NCBI GenBank assembly: GCA_025757845.1
Contig: CP107211.1
Span: forward strand, 1,240,001 to 1,304,000
Direction: 5' to 3'
Length of the DNA stretch: 64,000 nucleotides
Source of the DNA: Oscillospiraceae bacterium
GTDB taxonomy: Bacteria > Bacillota > Clostridia > Oscillospirales > Ruminococcaceae
The notes under the pieces were generated by a model. That model was not told where the DNA came from. It ran no database searches and saw only the letters and a program-made list of their open reading frames with translations. Of this stretch, positions 17,025 through 23,775 are shown one piece after another. Both the position numbers and the translations under genes were made by a program. Position 1 is the stretch's first letter; every line of letters starts with the position of its first letter.

Positions 17025-17792
17025 TCAGTGCCCGGCCCGGAACTGATTCAAGGCACCTTTTTCCAGCCGGGACACCTGCGCCTGACTGATGCCGATCTCC
17101 TGCGCCACCTCCATCTGGGTCTTGCCCCGGAGATAGCGCAGCTCCATGATCCGCTTTTCGCGCGGGGTCAGCCCGGCCACGGTCTGCCGGAACTGCAGCC
17201 CGCTGATCCAGCTGTCCTCGCCATCCGGGTCGCGCACCTGGTCGATGAGGTACATGGCATCGCCGCCGTCGGTATACACCGGCTCTTCCAGGCTCACCGG
17301 CTCTACCACCGATTCCAGTGCCGCAGTCACCTCCCGGCGGGACAGGCCTGCCTCCCCGGCGATCTCGTCCATGGTGGGTTCCCGGCCCAGCTGCTTCTCC
17401 AGCGTTTCGCGGGCCTGCATGGCCCGGTAGGCGGTATCGCGCAGGCTGCGGCTTACCCGCAGGGCATTGTTATCCCGCAAAAAGCGCCGGATCTCGCCGA
17501 TGATCATGGGCACGCCGTAGGTGGAAAACCGCACCGGCTGGGCAGGGTCAAAGTTGTCGATGGCTTTGATGAGCCCGATGCACCCCACCTGAAACAGGTC
17601 GTCGAGGTTTTCGCCCCGCTGGGCAAAGCGCTGCACCACGCTCAGCACCAGCCGCAGGTTGCCCTCCACCATGCGTTCCCGTGCTCCTGCATCCCCGGCG
17701 TGGGCCTGCAGGAGCAGCTGCCGCTTTTCGCTTTCGGACAAAACAGGAAGCTGCGCCGTGTTCACGCCGCACAGTTCCACCTTATTGTACAT
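17025..17792 (-). CDS. sigG: RNA polymerase sporulation sigma factor G
   Basis: The 255-residue sigma-70-type factor opens with the sigma-G signature NKVELCGVNTAQLPVL. Region 2 (GNLRLVLSVVQRFAQRGENLDDLFQVGCIGL, described here by its ends) and region 4 (LRGKTQMEVAQEIGISQAQ) are intact. In spore formers it drives late forespore genes. A GCATA-18 bp-CATACTC element at 17827-17856 upstream resembles sigma-F/sigma-G promoters, as expected for spoIIIG autoregulation. In Bacillus and clostridia it directly follows sigE; here a tandem toxin-antitoxin repeat separates them. Confidence 0.94.
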   Translation of the reverse strand: MYNKVELCGVNTAQLPVLSESEKRQLLLQAHAGDAGARERMVEGNLRLVLSVVQRFAQRGENLDDLFQVGCIGLIKAIDNFDPAQPVRFSTYGVPMIIGEIRRFLRDNNALRVSRSLRDTAYRAMQARETLEKQLGREPTMDEIAGEAGLSRREVTAALESVVEPVSLEEPVYTDGGDAMYLIDQVRDPDGEDSWISGLQFRQTVAGLTPREKRIMELRYLRGKTQMEVAQEIGISQAQVSRLEKGALNQFRAGH

Positions 17793-17826
17793 CCAAACGC
17801 CCCCGGTCTGTTTTGAAGTTCACCGG

Positions 17827-17856
17827 GAGTATGGCCGCAGGGGCAAACCACTATGC
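17827..17856 (-). promoter_or_regulatory. Sigma-F/sigma-G-type promoter of sigG
   Basis: On the minus strand GCATA (17852-17856), 18 bp and CATACTC (17827-17833) match the Bacillus sigma-G consensus GHATR-N18-CATWHTA with one mismatch. The predicted start is near 17820, about 28 nt before sigG. Confidence 0.55.
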
Positions 17857-17912
17857 GTGGAAAAAATTACACGCCCACCCGGCAGCCGGATGAGCGTGCA
17901 AAAAAACCGCAA

Positions 17913-17941
17913 TTGCAATTGGCCCATAATTATGGTATGCT
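17913..17941 (+). promoter_or_regulatory. Toxin promoter, copy 1
   Basis: TTGCAA (17913-17918), 17 bp, TATGCT (17936-17941). The start near 17948 gives a toxin leader of about 145 nt. Confidence 0.75.
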
Positions 17942-18053
17942 TTAAACGCAGCCGCAAGGCTGCCACGAGGCGCTGCGTCCCACAAATGCAGGCGGCTGAG
18001 CTCCTTGCCGGCACCTGAGTGCCCGGTGGAGCGAATTTTTCTTGAAATCTCGG

Positions 18054-18087
18054 CCTCCCCCGGACGCCCAAGGGCGGAAAGGGGGGA
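18054..18087 (+). promoter_or_regulatory. Toxin ribosome site with upstream anti-SD
   Basis: AAAGGGGGG at 18078-18086 is the ribosome site, 7 nt before ATG. CCTCCCCC at 18054-18061 can pair with it and hide it, a usual way to block toxin translation until mRNA processing. Copy 2 has the same arrangement. Pairing is inferred by eye. Confidence 0.5.
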
Positions 18088-18093
18088 TGCACC

Positions 18094-18204
18094 ATGACGT
18101 TTGAACAGGTCGTAATGCTGCTTTCGCTGCTTGGCGGAGCAATCTACGTTACATTTCAGATCACATGGACTGTCTCGCACAGTGATGACAAAAAGAAAAA
18201 ATGA
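18094..18204 (+). CDS. Type I holin-like toxin, copy 1
   Basis: This 36-residue peptide begins MTFEQVVMLLSLL, has one membrane helix (about residues 5-25) and a charged end (DDKKKK). It resembles the putative holin-like toxins of type I toxin-antitoxin modules in Firmicutes (TxpA/Hol-Tox type). Supporting layout: own promoter, long structured leader with anti-SD, strong ribosome site, and a convergent antisense RNA sharing the terminator. The coding sequence differs from copy 2 (18553-18663) by one silent base (GAC/GAT). Toxicity is inferred, not shown. Confidence 0.85.
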   Translation: MTFEQVVMLLSLLGGAIYVTFQITWTVSHSDDKKKK

Positions 18205-18292
18205 CCGCCTTCAAGTCTCCACACCTGAACGGTCATTTTTTCTGATCAATCTGGTAAGGAGCTAGTCGTTTGTATGGGCCAGCGCCTTTTGT
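18192..18292 (-). ncRNA. Antisense antitoxin RNA, copy 1 (predicted)
   Basis: A near-consensus minus-strand promoter starts transcription near 18292 toward the toxin gene. The RNA of about 100 nt ends at the shared hairpin followed by TTTTTTCTTTTT on the minus strand. It overlaps the toxin mRNA in its 3' terminator, as in TxpA/RatA-type systems. Ends are predicted from promoter and terminator only. Confidence 0.7.
18197..18241. terminator. Shared bidirectional toxin/antitoxin terminator, copy 1
   Basis: AAAAATGACCG (18197-18207) pairs with CGGTCATTTTT (18230-18240). T-runs follow on both strands. The 20-nt loop between the arms differs from copy 2. Confidence 0.88.
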
Positions 18293-18298
18293 ATTTTC

Positions 18299-18327
18299 AG
18301 TATAGACGATTCCACGCGGTTTGTCAA
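18299..18327 (-). promoter_or_regulatory. Antitoxin promoter, copy 1
   Basis: On the minus strand TTGACA (18322-18327), 17 bp and TATACT (18299-18304), nearly perfect sigma-A consensus and stronger than the toxin promoter. Confidence 0.82.
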
Positions 18328-18370
18328 GGACAAGGCCGCGTTTTTTGCTGTCGCATTGGCAAAGCCGCAA

Positions 18371-18399
18371 TTGCAATTGGCCCATAATTATGGTATGCT
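18371..18399 (+). promoter_or_regulatory. Toxin promoter, copy 2
   Basis: TTGCAA (18371-18376), 17 bp, TATGCT (18394-18399), identical to copy 1. Confidence 0.75.
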
Positions 18400-18552
18400 T
18401 TAAATGCAGCCGCAAGGCTGCCACGAGGCGCTGCGTCCCACAAATGCAGGCGGCTGAGCTCCTTGCCGGCACCTGAGTGCCCGGTGGAGCGAATTTTTTC
18501 TTGAAATCTCGGCCTCCCCCGGACGCCCAAGGGCGGAAAGGGGGGATGCACC

Positions 18553-18663
18553 ATGACGTTTGAACAGGTCGTAATGCTGCTTTCGCTGCTTGGCGGAGCA
18601 ATCTACGTTACATTTCAGATCACATGGACTGTCTCGCACAGTGATGATAAAAAGAAAAAATGA
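18553..18663 (+). CDS. Type I holin-like toxin, copy 2
   Basis: The 36-residue peptide is identical in sequence to copy 1, with the same AAAGGGGGG ribosome site and leader. One membrane helix and a DDKKKK tail are visible. Its antisense partner starts at about 18750. The 3' hairpin loop is different from copy 1 although the rest of the unit is nearly identical. Confidence 0.85.
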   Translation: MTFEQVVMLLSLLGGAIYVTFQITWTVSHSDDKKKK

Positions 18664-18750
18664 CCGCCTCACAGTTCCCCAACTGAGCGGTCATTTCTTC
18701 TGATCAATCTGGTAAGGAGCTAGTCGTTTGTATGGGCCAGCGCCTTTTGT
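18651..18750 (-). ncRNA. Antisense antitoxin RNA, copy 2 (predicted)
   Basis: Predicted from the minus-strand promoter at 18757-18785 and the shared terminator at 18656-18700. The terminator-loop segment has its own sequence, so it would pair best with its own toxin mRNA. Confidence 0.7.
18656..18700. terminator. Shared toxin/antitoxin terminator, copy 2
   Basis: AAATGACCG pairs with CGGTCATTT (18688-18696). The inner CTCA..AGTT/AACTGAG arms pair differently from copy 1, with a covarying T-A to C-G change at the base of the inner stem. Confidence 0.85.
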
Positions 18751-18756
18751 ATTTTC

Positions 18757-18785
18757 AGTATAGACGATTCCACGCGGTTTGTCAA
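18757..18785 (-). promoter_or_regulatory. Antitoxin promoter, copy 2
   Basis: On the minus strand TTGACA (18780-18785), 17 bp, TATACT (18757-18762); identical to copy 1. It lies 19 bp from the end of sigE, so sigE transcripts may read into the antisense RNA. Confidence 0.82.
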
Positions 18786-18803
18786 GGACAAGGCCGCGCT
18801 TTT

Positions 18804-19508
18804 TTATTGCCCTTCCAGTTGGAGCTTCAGGGTCTGGATGATGCGCTTTTCCAGCCGGGAGATGTAGCTCTGGCTGATGCCCAGGGCGTCGGCGGCTTCC
18901 TTCTGGGTGCGTTCCACGCCGTCGGTCAGGCCGAAGCGCAGCTCCATGATCCGGCGCTCCCGGGCCGAAAGGCTGCTCACGGCGCGGCGCAGACCGGCGC
19001 GCTCGGCGTCCTGCTCCAGCTGTTGGCCCACCATGTTCTCGTCGCTGCCGAGGATGTCCGACAGCAGCAGCTCGTTGCCGTCGCCGTCCACATTCAGCGG
19101 CTCGTCAAGGCTGGCCTCCTGACGGCGGTTGGAGGTCTTGCGCAGGTACATCAGGATCTCGTTGCCGATGCAGCGGCTGGCGTAGGTGGCCAGCTTGATG
19201 CTGCGTTCCGGCGTGAAGGTGTTCACGGCCTTGATCAGCCCGATGGTGCCGATGCTGATCAGGTCCTCGGCGGGCACACCGCTGTTCTCGTACTTTTTGG
19301 CAAGGTACACCACCAGCCGCAGATTGTGCAGGATGAGCGCATCGCGGGCGTCTGCCTCTCCGGCGGCCATGCGGGCCAGCAGGGCTTTTTCCTCGGCGGG
19401 GGAGAGGGGAGAGGGCAGGCTGGCGGTGCCGGCCAGATACTGCACGCCGCCGCAAAACCGCAGCCGCGCACACAGGCGGTGCCAGAGCTGCCGCAAAAAC
19501 TGGAACAT
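18804..19508 (-). CDS. sigE: RNA polymerase sporulation sigma factor E (pro-form)
   Basis: The 234-residue sigma factor has the typical hydrophobic/basic pro-sequence (MFQFLRQLWHRLCARLRF) followed by region 2 (LRLVVYLAKKYENSGV, IGLIKAVNTF) and region 4 (EAADALGISQSYISRLEKR). Sigma-E directs early mother-cell genes after its pro-sequence is removed by SpoIIGA, whose gene lies 24 bp upstream. Order spoIIGA-sigE matches sporulating Bacillota. Confidence 0.95.
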   Translation of the reverse strand: MFQFLRQLWHRLCARLRFCGGVQYLAGTASLPSPLSPAEEKALLARMAAGEADARDALILHNLRLVVYLAKKYENSGVPAEDLISIGTIGLIKAVNTFTPERSIKLATYASRCIGNEILMYLRKTSNRRQEASLDEPLNVDGDGNELLLSDILGSDENMVGQQLEQDAERAGLRRAVSSLSARERRIMELRFGLTDGVERTQKEAADALGISQSYISRLEKRIIQTLKLQLEGQ

Positions 19509-19532
19509 GAGCAGTCCTCCCTATAATAAGTA

Positions 19533-20369
19533 TTATAAGAGCAGCTGTGCCGCATCCTCGCCGTACAGCAGCTCCCATGCAGGGTCCGGCGGCGTGGGGC
19601 AGCAGAACGCCGCCAGCAGCCCGCCTGCGCGGTCTTTGCCCAACTGCAGGGCAGCGGGCAGGGCAGGCAGCATGCTCTGGCCGTGGATGCTGCGGCAGGG
19701 CACCAGATGCACCCCCAGCTCCGGCGGGGGCGGGGCTGTGCTGTGGGCAAACCAGCCATCGAGATACTGCCGGGCCGCCTGCGGCAGGCGGTGCCGCACG
19801 GCCGGGTACTGCACCAGCACCACGGCCTTGCCGCTCAACGGCTCCTGCAGGGCAAAGCCGGTGTCGTGGAAGGCCTGTACCGGCAGCTGCACTCCGGCCA
19901 CCTCCAGCGTGGCGGGCACGCTGGGCGCGCCGCTGCGGCCAAAGCAGTACAGCAGGGCCCGCAGTACGGCATACACCCCCGCGCAGCTGGCCAGCAGCCG
20001 CCCGGGGGACAGGGGCAGGCTGACGCTCAGGTTGCGGCTCTGCACGCCGGGCAGCACCACCGCTCCGCACAAAAGCAGGTTGAGCAGTGCATACCACGCA
20101 CACAACCGGGCAAAACGCCCCCGCCCGGGCAGGCCGTAGGCGGCGGCCACCACCGCGCAACCTGTGAAAATTTTATAACCAACTGCCACGGCTCCCGGCA
20201 GCTCCGGGGCCAGCAGTACCAGTGCCGACACTGCCGCCAGCGCCGCCCCGGTGCACAGCCGCACCCCAGTGCACACGGTGGCGCACAGCAGACCGGCTGC
20301 GGTGAGAAACAGCACAGCAAGGACAAAATTGGTCAGCAGAAGCTCGTCGAGGTAGATCACGCTTTTCAA
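19533..20369 (-). CDS. spoIIGA: Sigma-E processing peptidase SpoIIGA
   Basis: The 278-residue protein has about five N-terminal membrane helices (residues 1-150) and a C-terminal aspartic-protease-like domain. The catalytic motif appears as FHDTGFALQEPLSGK; the family usually has LLDTGNxLxDPLTGxPV, so the Asp-Thr-Gly core is kept while the following DP is EP. It removes the sigma-E pro-sequence at the sporulation septum. It lies directly ahead of sigE. No clear Spo0A box was seen upstream. Confidence 0.9.
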   Translation of the reverse strand: MKSVIYLDELLLTNFVLAVLFLTAAGLLCATVCTGVRLCTGAALAAVSALVLLAPELPGAVAVGYKIFTGCAVVAAAYGLPGRGRFARLCAWYALLNLLLCGAVVLPGVQSRNLSVSLPLSPGRLLASCAGVYAVLRALLYCFGRSGAPSVPATLEVAGVQLPVQAFHDTGFALQEPLSGKAVVLVQYPAVRHRLPQAARQYLDGWFAHSTAPPPPELGVHLVPCRSIHGQSMLPALPAALQLGKDRAGGLLAAFCCPTPPDPAWELLYGEDAAQLLL

Positions 20370-20509
20370 TGCCGCAGCCCCCTTGCAGCCAGTGTACCGC
20401 CTGGCGGCGGCAAAGCTTGTCGGAACCGGAAAACCGCCTGCGGACTGTACAAAAGCAATACTTTTATAGACCTTGTTTCACATTTTTTACACTTTTTGCA
20501 AAAAGGTAC

Positions 20510-20538
20510 TTGAACATTTCTGGAAAGTGTGGTATATT
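20510..20538 (+). promoter_or_regulatory. Promoter of the MAM-like gene
   Basis: TTGAAC (20510-20515), 17 bp, TATATT (20533-20538). The leader of about 75 nt ends with AAGGGAG before the ATG triplet. Confidence 0.75.
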
Positions 20539-20621
20539 ATTGCCATCCTAGTAAGGATTGGTGAGCACACGAAAGTGAGCTTGCAAAATATCTTTCTACA
20601 TTTTGAAGGGAGTAATTCATT

Positions 20622-21071
20622 ATGATGATGCCTGCAAACTTTTCCGCAATCTCTGAGAACGAGATGACCTACGTCAACGGTGGCGCTTCTCTGGCTGACA
20701 TCCTGGCTCCGTCTCTGGAAGTCAAGAACTGGCAGAAGTTCAACACCAACATGGTTACCATCATTGGTAACAGCTTCATGAGCAGCTACATCAAGAACAC
20801 TGTCGGCACTCTGTTCGGCGGCGCTTACAAGCCCGGTGCTCTGGGTAACGCATGGCTCACCGGCGTCAAGGGTGCTTACGGCACCGGCTCCGCTGCTGGC
20901 TTCGGCAAGCATGAGGGTGAGCTGACCGCTGGCGACAAGTTCCTGAACGGTGCTAACGGCGTTCTGAACGCTGGCCTGCGTATGGTCGGTTCCGCTGCTG
21001 CTATCTACAACCTGGCTACCGGCACCGTGAAGAACGATGCCAGTGAGAAGGCTTGGACCATCGCTGGCTAA
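20622..21071 (+). CDS. MAM-like secreted protein with double-glycine leader (1)
   Basis: The 149-residue protein starts MMMPANFSAISENEMTYVNGG, closely like the leader of Faecalibacterium microbial anti-inflammatory molecule (MAM). Cleavage after Gly20-Gly21 would leave about 128 residues rich in Gly and Ala with hydrophobic, possibly helical stretches. Such leaders are cut by C39-peptidase ABC exporters (PCATs); none is in this window. Codons favour GCT, GGT, CTG and AAC/AAG, typical of high expression, and there is a strong promoter and an excellent terminator. Two relatives with the same leader lie at 44909-45739. Anti-inflammatory activity of this member is inference; a bacteriocin-like or surface role is possible. 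Confidence 0.85.
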   Translation: MMMPANFSAISENEMTYVNGGASLADILAPSLEVKNWQKFNTNMVTIIGNSFMSSYIKNTVGTLFGGAYKPGALGNAWLTGVKGAYGTGSAAGFGKHEGELTAGDKFLNGANGVLNAGLRMVGSAAAIYNLATGTVKNDASEKAWTIAG

Positions 21072-21130
21072 TCAGTATTTGTGACTGACTAGCTGGTTTG
21101 CCTGAGGGCAGACCAAAGAACAGGTTCTGA

Positions 21131-21167
21131 ATGGGCCCGGAGACGAAAGTCTCCGGGCCCATTTTTG
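21131..21167 (+). terminator. Terminator of the MAM-like gene
   Basis: A 14-bp stem (21131-21144 with 21149-21162) is closed by a GAAA tetraloop and followed by TTTTTG. Confidence 0.93.
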
Positions 21168-21171
21168 CGTG

Positions 21172-21222
21172 CAGCTCCCTCAGTCGCCTGCGGCGACAGC
21201 TCCCTCTAGGAGGGAGCCTTTT
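21172..21222. repeat. Interspersed hairpin repeat
   Basis: GTCGCctgcGGCGAC and GCTCCCTctaGGAGGGAGC are adjacent short hairpins ending in a T-run. I recognise this CCCTCAGTCGCC...GGAGGGAGCC pattern as a dispersed element of Faecalibacterium and related genomes. Only one copy is in this window. Confidence 0.55.
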
Positions 21223-21466
21223 TTGTTGATACAGGAGGGTCTGGCGTTTTTTTTGTCAATGGTTCGCAGGGCAGACAGAATGACGGGGCATGTTACAGAA
21301 AGGACTTCGGCATTTCGACCGTGGGCTTCAAAACCGTGAGGGTCTGCGCACGAGATCAAAGCAGGGGCAGCACAGTTCTGTCAGACAAGGTCGTCTGAGC
21401 GGAGTGCGGCACCTGCTTTGTTTGATCTGGTCTTGGATTTGCAGCGGGCGGGGCCGCAGAATTGTT
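21223..21466. other. Intergenic region without gene
   Basis: Between the MAM-like gene and the first hydrolase no coding potential or RNA motif is recognised other than the hairpin repeat and the hydrolase promoter. Short frames lack ribosome sites. Confidence 0.5.
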
Positions 21467-21494
21467 TTGACAATATACGCGGATGTGATACAAT
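21467..21494 (+). promoter_or_regulatory. Promoter of the hydrolase operon
   Basis: TTGACA (21467-21472), 16 bp, TACAAT (21489-21494), about 45 nt ahead of the start codon. Confidence 0.75.
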
Positions 21495-21540
21495 AAACCT
21501 ATATCGTCCGGTTGGGACCGGACCAAAGGAGGAACAAAAA

Positions 21541-22620
21541 ATGAGATCATGGAACTACAAGCTGCTGTGCGGGGCAGTGTGCCTGGCACAGCTGGCCTGC
21601 CTGAACCTGCCGGTGTGGGCAGCGGAAAACACCGGCCCCATCACAGCCCAGACCACGATGCAGGAGATCCGGCAGGACCCCAGCATTGCAAAGTCGGGCA
21701 TCTTCACCTTTGGCAACGCCGATGATGGCAGCGCACTGCTGCGAGCTTGCTTTCAGAACCAGACCTTGGCAGAATACGCAGGCCAGGAACAGGCAGAGGA
21801 CTGTGCGGCAGCCCTGAACCTGGTAGTAGAAAACTACAATGCAGGCCGTCAGGTGACCTACAAGGTCTACACGGAGGAGGAGATCGCCGCCACGCCAGCC
21901 AAGGCAGCGGTGGAACTGTATTATTTCCCGGCGGAGCAGGCAAACGCCAAATTTGCGGTGGTGCTGGGCGGCAACATTGCCTTTACCAGCGGCGAGCTGC
22001 GGGAGGGTATGGCATCGGCGGCCCAGCTCCATGATATGGGGTACGGGGTGTTCGTGCTGCGGTACCGCATCTGGATGGATATGGGCGACAATGCTCCCCT
22101 GGAGGACCTGGCCCGGGCGGTAGAATATATCACGGCCCATGCAGAGGAACTTGGCGTGCAGCCAGAGGACTACGCCCTGGTGGGCTTTTCCTCCGGCGGA
22201 CAGGTGGCAGGAGTGTTTGCCAACAGCAAGCGAGGCTATGGTCGGTATCATGTGGCAAAACCCGGCGTGTTGCTGCTGGGGTATTCCGTCTCCGACACCT
22301 CCGTGATGAAGCCGGTATACTACACCCTGTACGATATCGGCACCTGTGGGTGGCGTTATTACTGGACCTCTCTGGACAAGGCTGTGGAAGAAGGATATCC
22401 GCCGGTATACTTCTGGCGCGGAAACGACGACAGTATGCTGGGCCCTGCCTGGATGCCCGGCCAGTATAACGATTTTGAAAAGGCTCTGCAGGCCTGCAAT
22501 GTACCCTACAAACGTGTGACATATCAGCACGCACCCCACGCTATCGGCACCGGCAACGGCACCGATGCAGAGGGCTGGATGACGGATGCGGTGGCTTTCT
22601 GGGAGCAGCACACTTCCTGA
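21541..22620 (+). CDS. Secreted alpha/beta hydrolase (1)
   Basis: The 359-residue protein has a signal peptide (residues 1 to about 28, ending VWAA). The alpha/beta-hydrolase serine elbow GFSSGG puts nucleophile Ser217 in place; a later GNDDSM and APHAIGTG supply likely Asp and His. The region resembles acetylesterase-type (BD-FAE/axe) folds. The start at 21541 has AAAGGAGG. It is followed after 39 bp by a paralogue and then a transglutaminase-like gene, probably one operon. Substrate is unknown; an acyl ester of a glycan or peptide is likely. Confidence 0.82.
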   Translation: MRSWNYKLLCGAVCLAQLACLNLPVWAAENTGPITAQTTMQEIRQDPSIAKSGIFTFGNADDGSALLRACFQNQTLAEYAGQEQAEDCAAALNLVVENYNAGRQVTYKVYTEEEIAATPAKAAVELYYFPAEQANAKFAVVLGGNIAFTSGELREGMASAAQLHDMGYGVFVLRYRIWMDMGDNAPLEDLARAVEYITAHAEELGVQPEDYALVGFSSGGQVAGVFANSKRGYGRYHVAKPGVLLLGYSVSDTSVMKPVYYTLYDIGTCGWRYYWTSLDKAVEEGYPPVYFWRGNDDSMLGPAWMPGQYNDFEKALQACNVPYKRVTYQHAPHAIGTGNGTDAEGWMTDAVAFWEQHTS

Positions 22621-22659
22621 AATATCAGAATTTGAATTTATAAAAAAGGGGATGCTTTT

Positions 22660-23748
22660 ATGCAAAACAAGATCTCTCGCCGCCAGTTTCTGCAGGTGAC
22701 CGGTGCCTCGGCCGCCGCGCTGCTGCTGGCCGGCCTGCCGGTGGAGGCCTCTGCCGCATCGGGCCATCTGACCGTTACGCCGGATACCCTCGTCTCTGAC
22801 CTGCGTGCCGACCCGACATTCGCCGCCAGCGGCGTGTGGACCTGGCAGAGTGCCGTGGACAGCCCGGACACCCCGGAAGCAGGCACCACGCTGTCGGACT
22901 ATGTGGGCGCCAACATGGCACAGGACAGCGCCGACGCCCTGAACTATCTGGCCGATACCTATGAAGCCGGCACTCAGGTGACATATAAAGTGTACTCCCC
23001 GGAGGAGATCGCCGCAGACGCCACCCGTGATGGCGTGGAACTGTATTACTGGCCGTCGGAAGTGCCCGGCAGCAAGTTTGTGGTGGTCATGTCCGGCAAT
23101 GTGCTCAACAATACTGCCAATATGTCCGAGGGCTATGCCACGGCATGGCGGCTGCACCAGATGGGCTACGCAGCCTTCGTGCTGCGCTACCGCGTGTTCC
23201 TCAAGGCAAAGGACAACGCCCCGGTGGCTGACCTTGGCAACGCTGTCCGGTTCATCACCACTCATGCAGGCCAGTTCAATGTGCAGCCGGAAAACTACGC
23301 CCTGCTGGGCTATTCCTCCGGCGGCCATCTGGCCGGTGTGTTCTCCGGCGACGAACTGGGCTACAAGCACTATGGGGTACCCAAGCCCGGTGCTTTGCTG
23401 CTGGGCTATCCCATCAACAATTTCTTTGAGTATAAGCCGGTCTATCATGCTGCTATCGACCCCTTTGTACTGGAGGGCCGGTACTATGAACTGAACATCT
23501 CTGACTGTGTCACCGACGATTACCCGCCGGTGTATCACTGGTACGGCGAGAACGATTATGTGTTCCCGCTGCTGTGCTACCCGGCTCAGCGCCCGGCGCT
23601 GAGCCGCGCACTGGAAAAGCACCATGTGCCCTGCAAAGAGGTGCTGTTCCCCAATGCGACCCACGGCGTGGGTACCGGCGCAGGCACCGATGCCGACGGC
23701 TGGATGCTGGACGCTGCGAACTTCTGGGAGACCCAGATCAACGGCTGA
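22660..23748 (+). CDS. Secreted alpha/beta hydrolase (2)
   Basis: The 362-residue paralogue of the preceding gene shares QVTYKVY-EEIAA, VFVLRYR, GYSSGG (nucleophile Ser219) and the ending HGVGTGAGTDADGWM. It starts with a twin-arginine-like SRRQFLQ signal followed by an Ala/Leu-rich segment and ASAASG, unlike the plain Sec signal of the first copy. The two therefore may leave the cell by different routes or in different states. Substrate not known. Confidence 0.82.
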   Translation: MQNKISRRQFLQVTGASAAALLLAGLPVEASAASGHLTVTPDTLVSDLRADPTFAASGVWTWQSAVDSPDTPEAGTTLSDYVGANMAQDSADALNYLADTYEAGTQVTYKVYSPEEIAADATRDGVELYYWPSEVPGSKFVVVMSGNVLNNTANMSEGYATAWRLHQMGYAAFVLRYRVFLKAKDNAPVADLGNAVRFITTHAGQFNVQPENYALLGYSSGGHLAGVFSGDELGYKHYGVPKPGALLLGYPINNFFEYKPVYHAAIDPFVLEGRYYELNISDCVTDDYPPVYHWYGENDYVFPLLCYPAQRPALSRALEKHHVPCKEVLFPNATHGVGTGAGTDADGWMLDAANFWETQING

Positions 23749-23775
23749 ATCTGAACAAAAAAGGAGCGGAATGCA

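Larger units (their letters stand above)
17907..18341. repeat. Tandem toxin-antitoxin repeat, copy 1
   Basis: A unit of about 435 bp is repeated with a 459-bp period (copy 2 at 18366-18800). Copies differ at only a few positions, plus a diverged 20-nt terminator loop. Each holds a toxin promoter, long leader, 36-codon toxin, shared terminator and antisense promoter. Confidence 0.95.
18366..18800. repeat. Tandem toxin-antitoxin repeat, copy 2
   Basis: Second copy of the unit at 17907-18341. It abuts the 3' end of sigE at 18804, so the repeat fills nearly all of the space between sigG and sigE. Confidence 0.95.

Noticed and set aside
20410..20430. Possible Spo0A box upstream of spoIIGA
   Set aside because: TTGTCGGAA differs from the TTGTCGAA core and no suitable promoter is placed around it.
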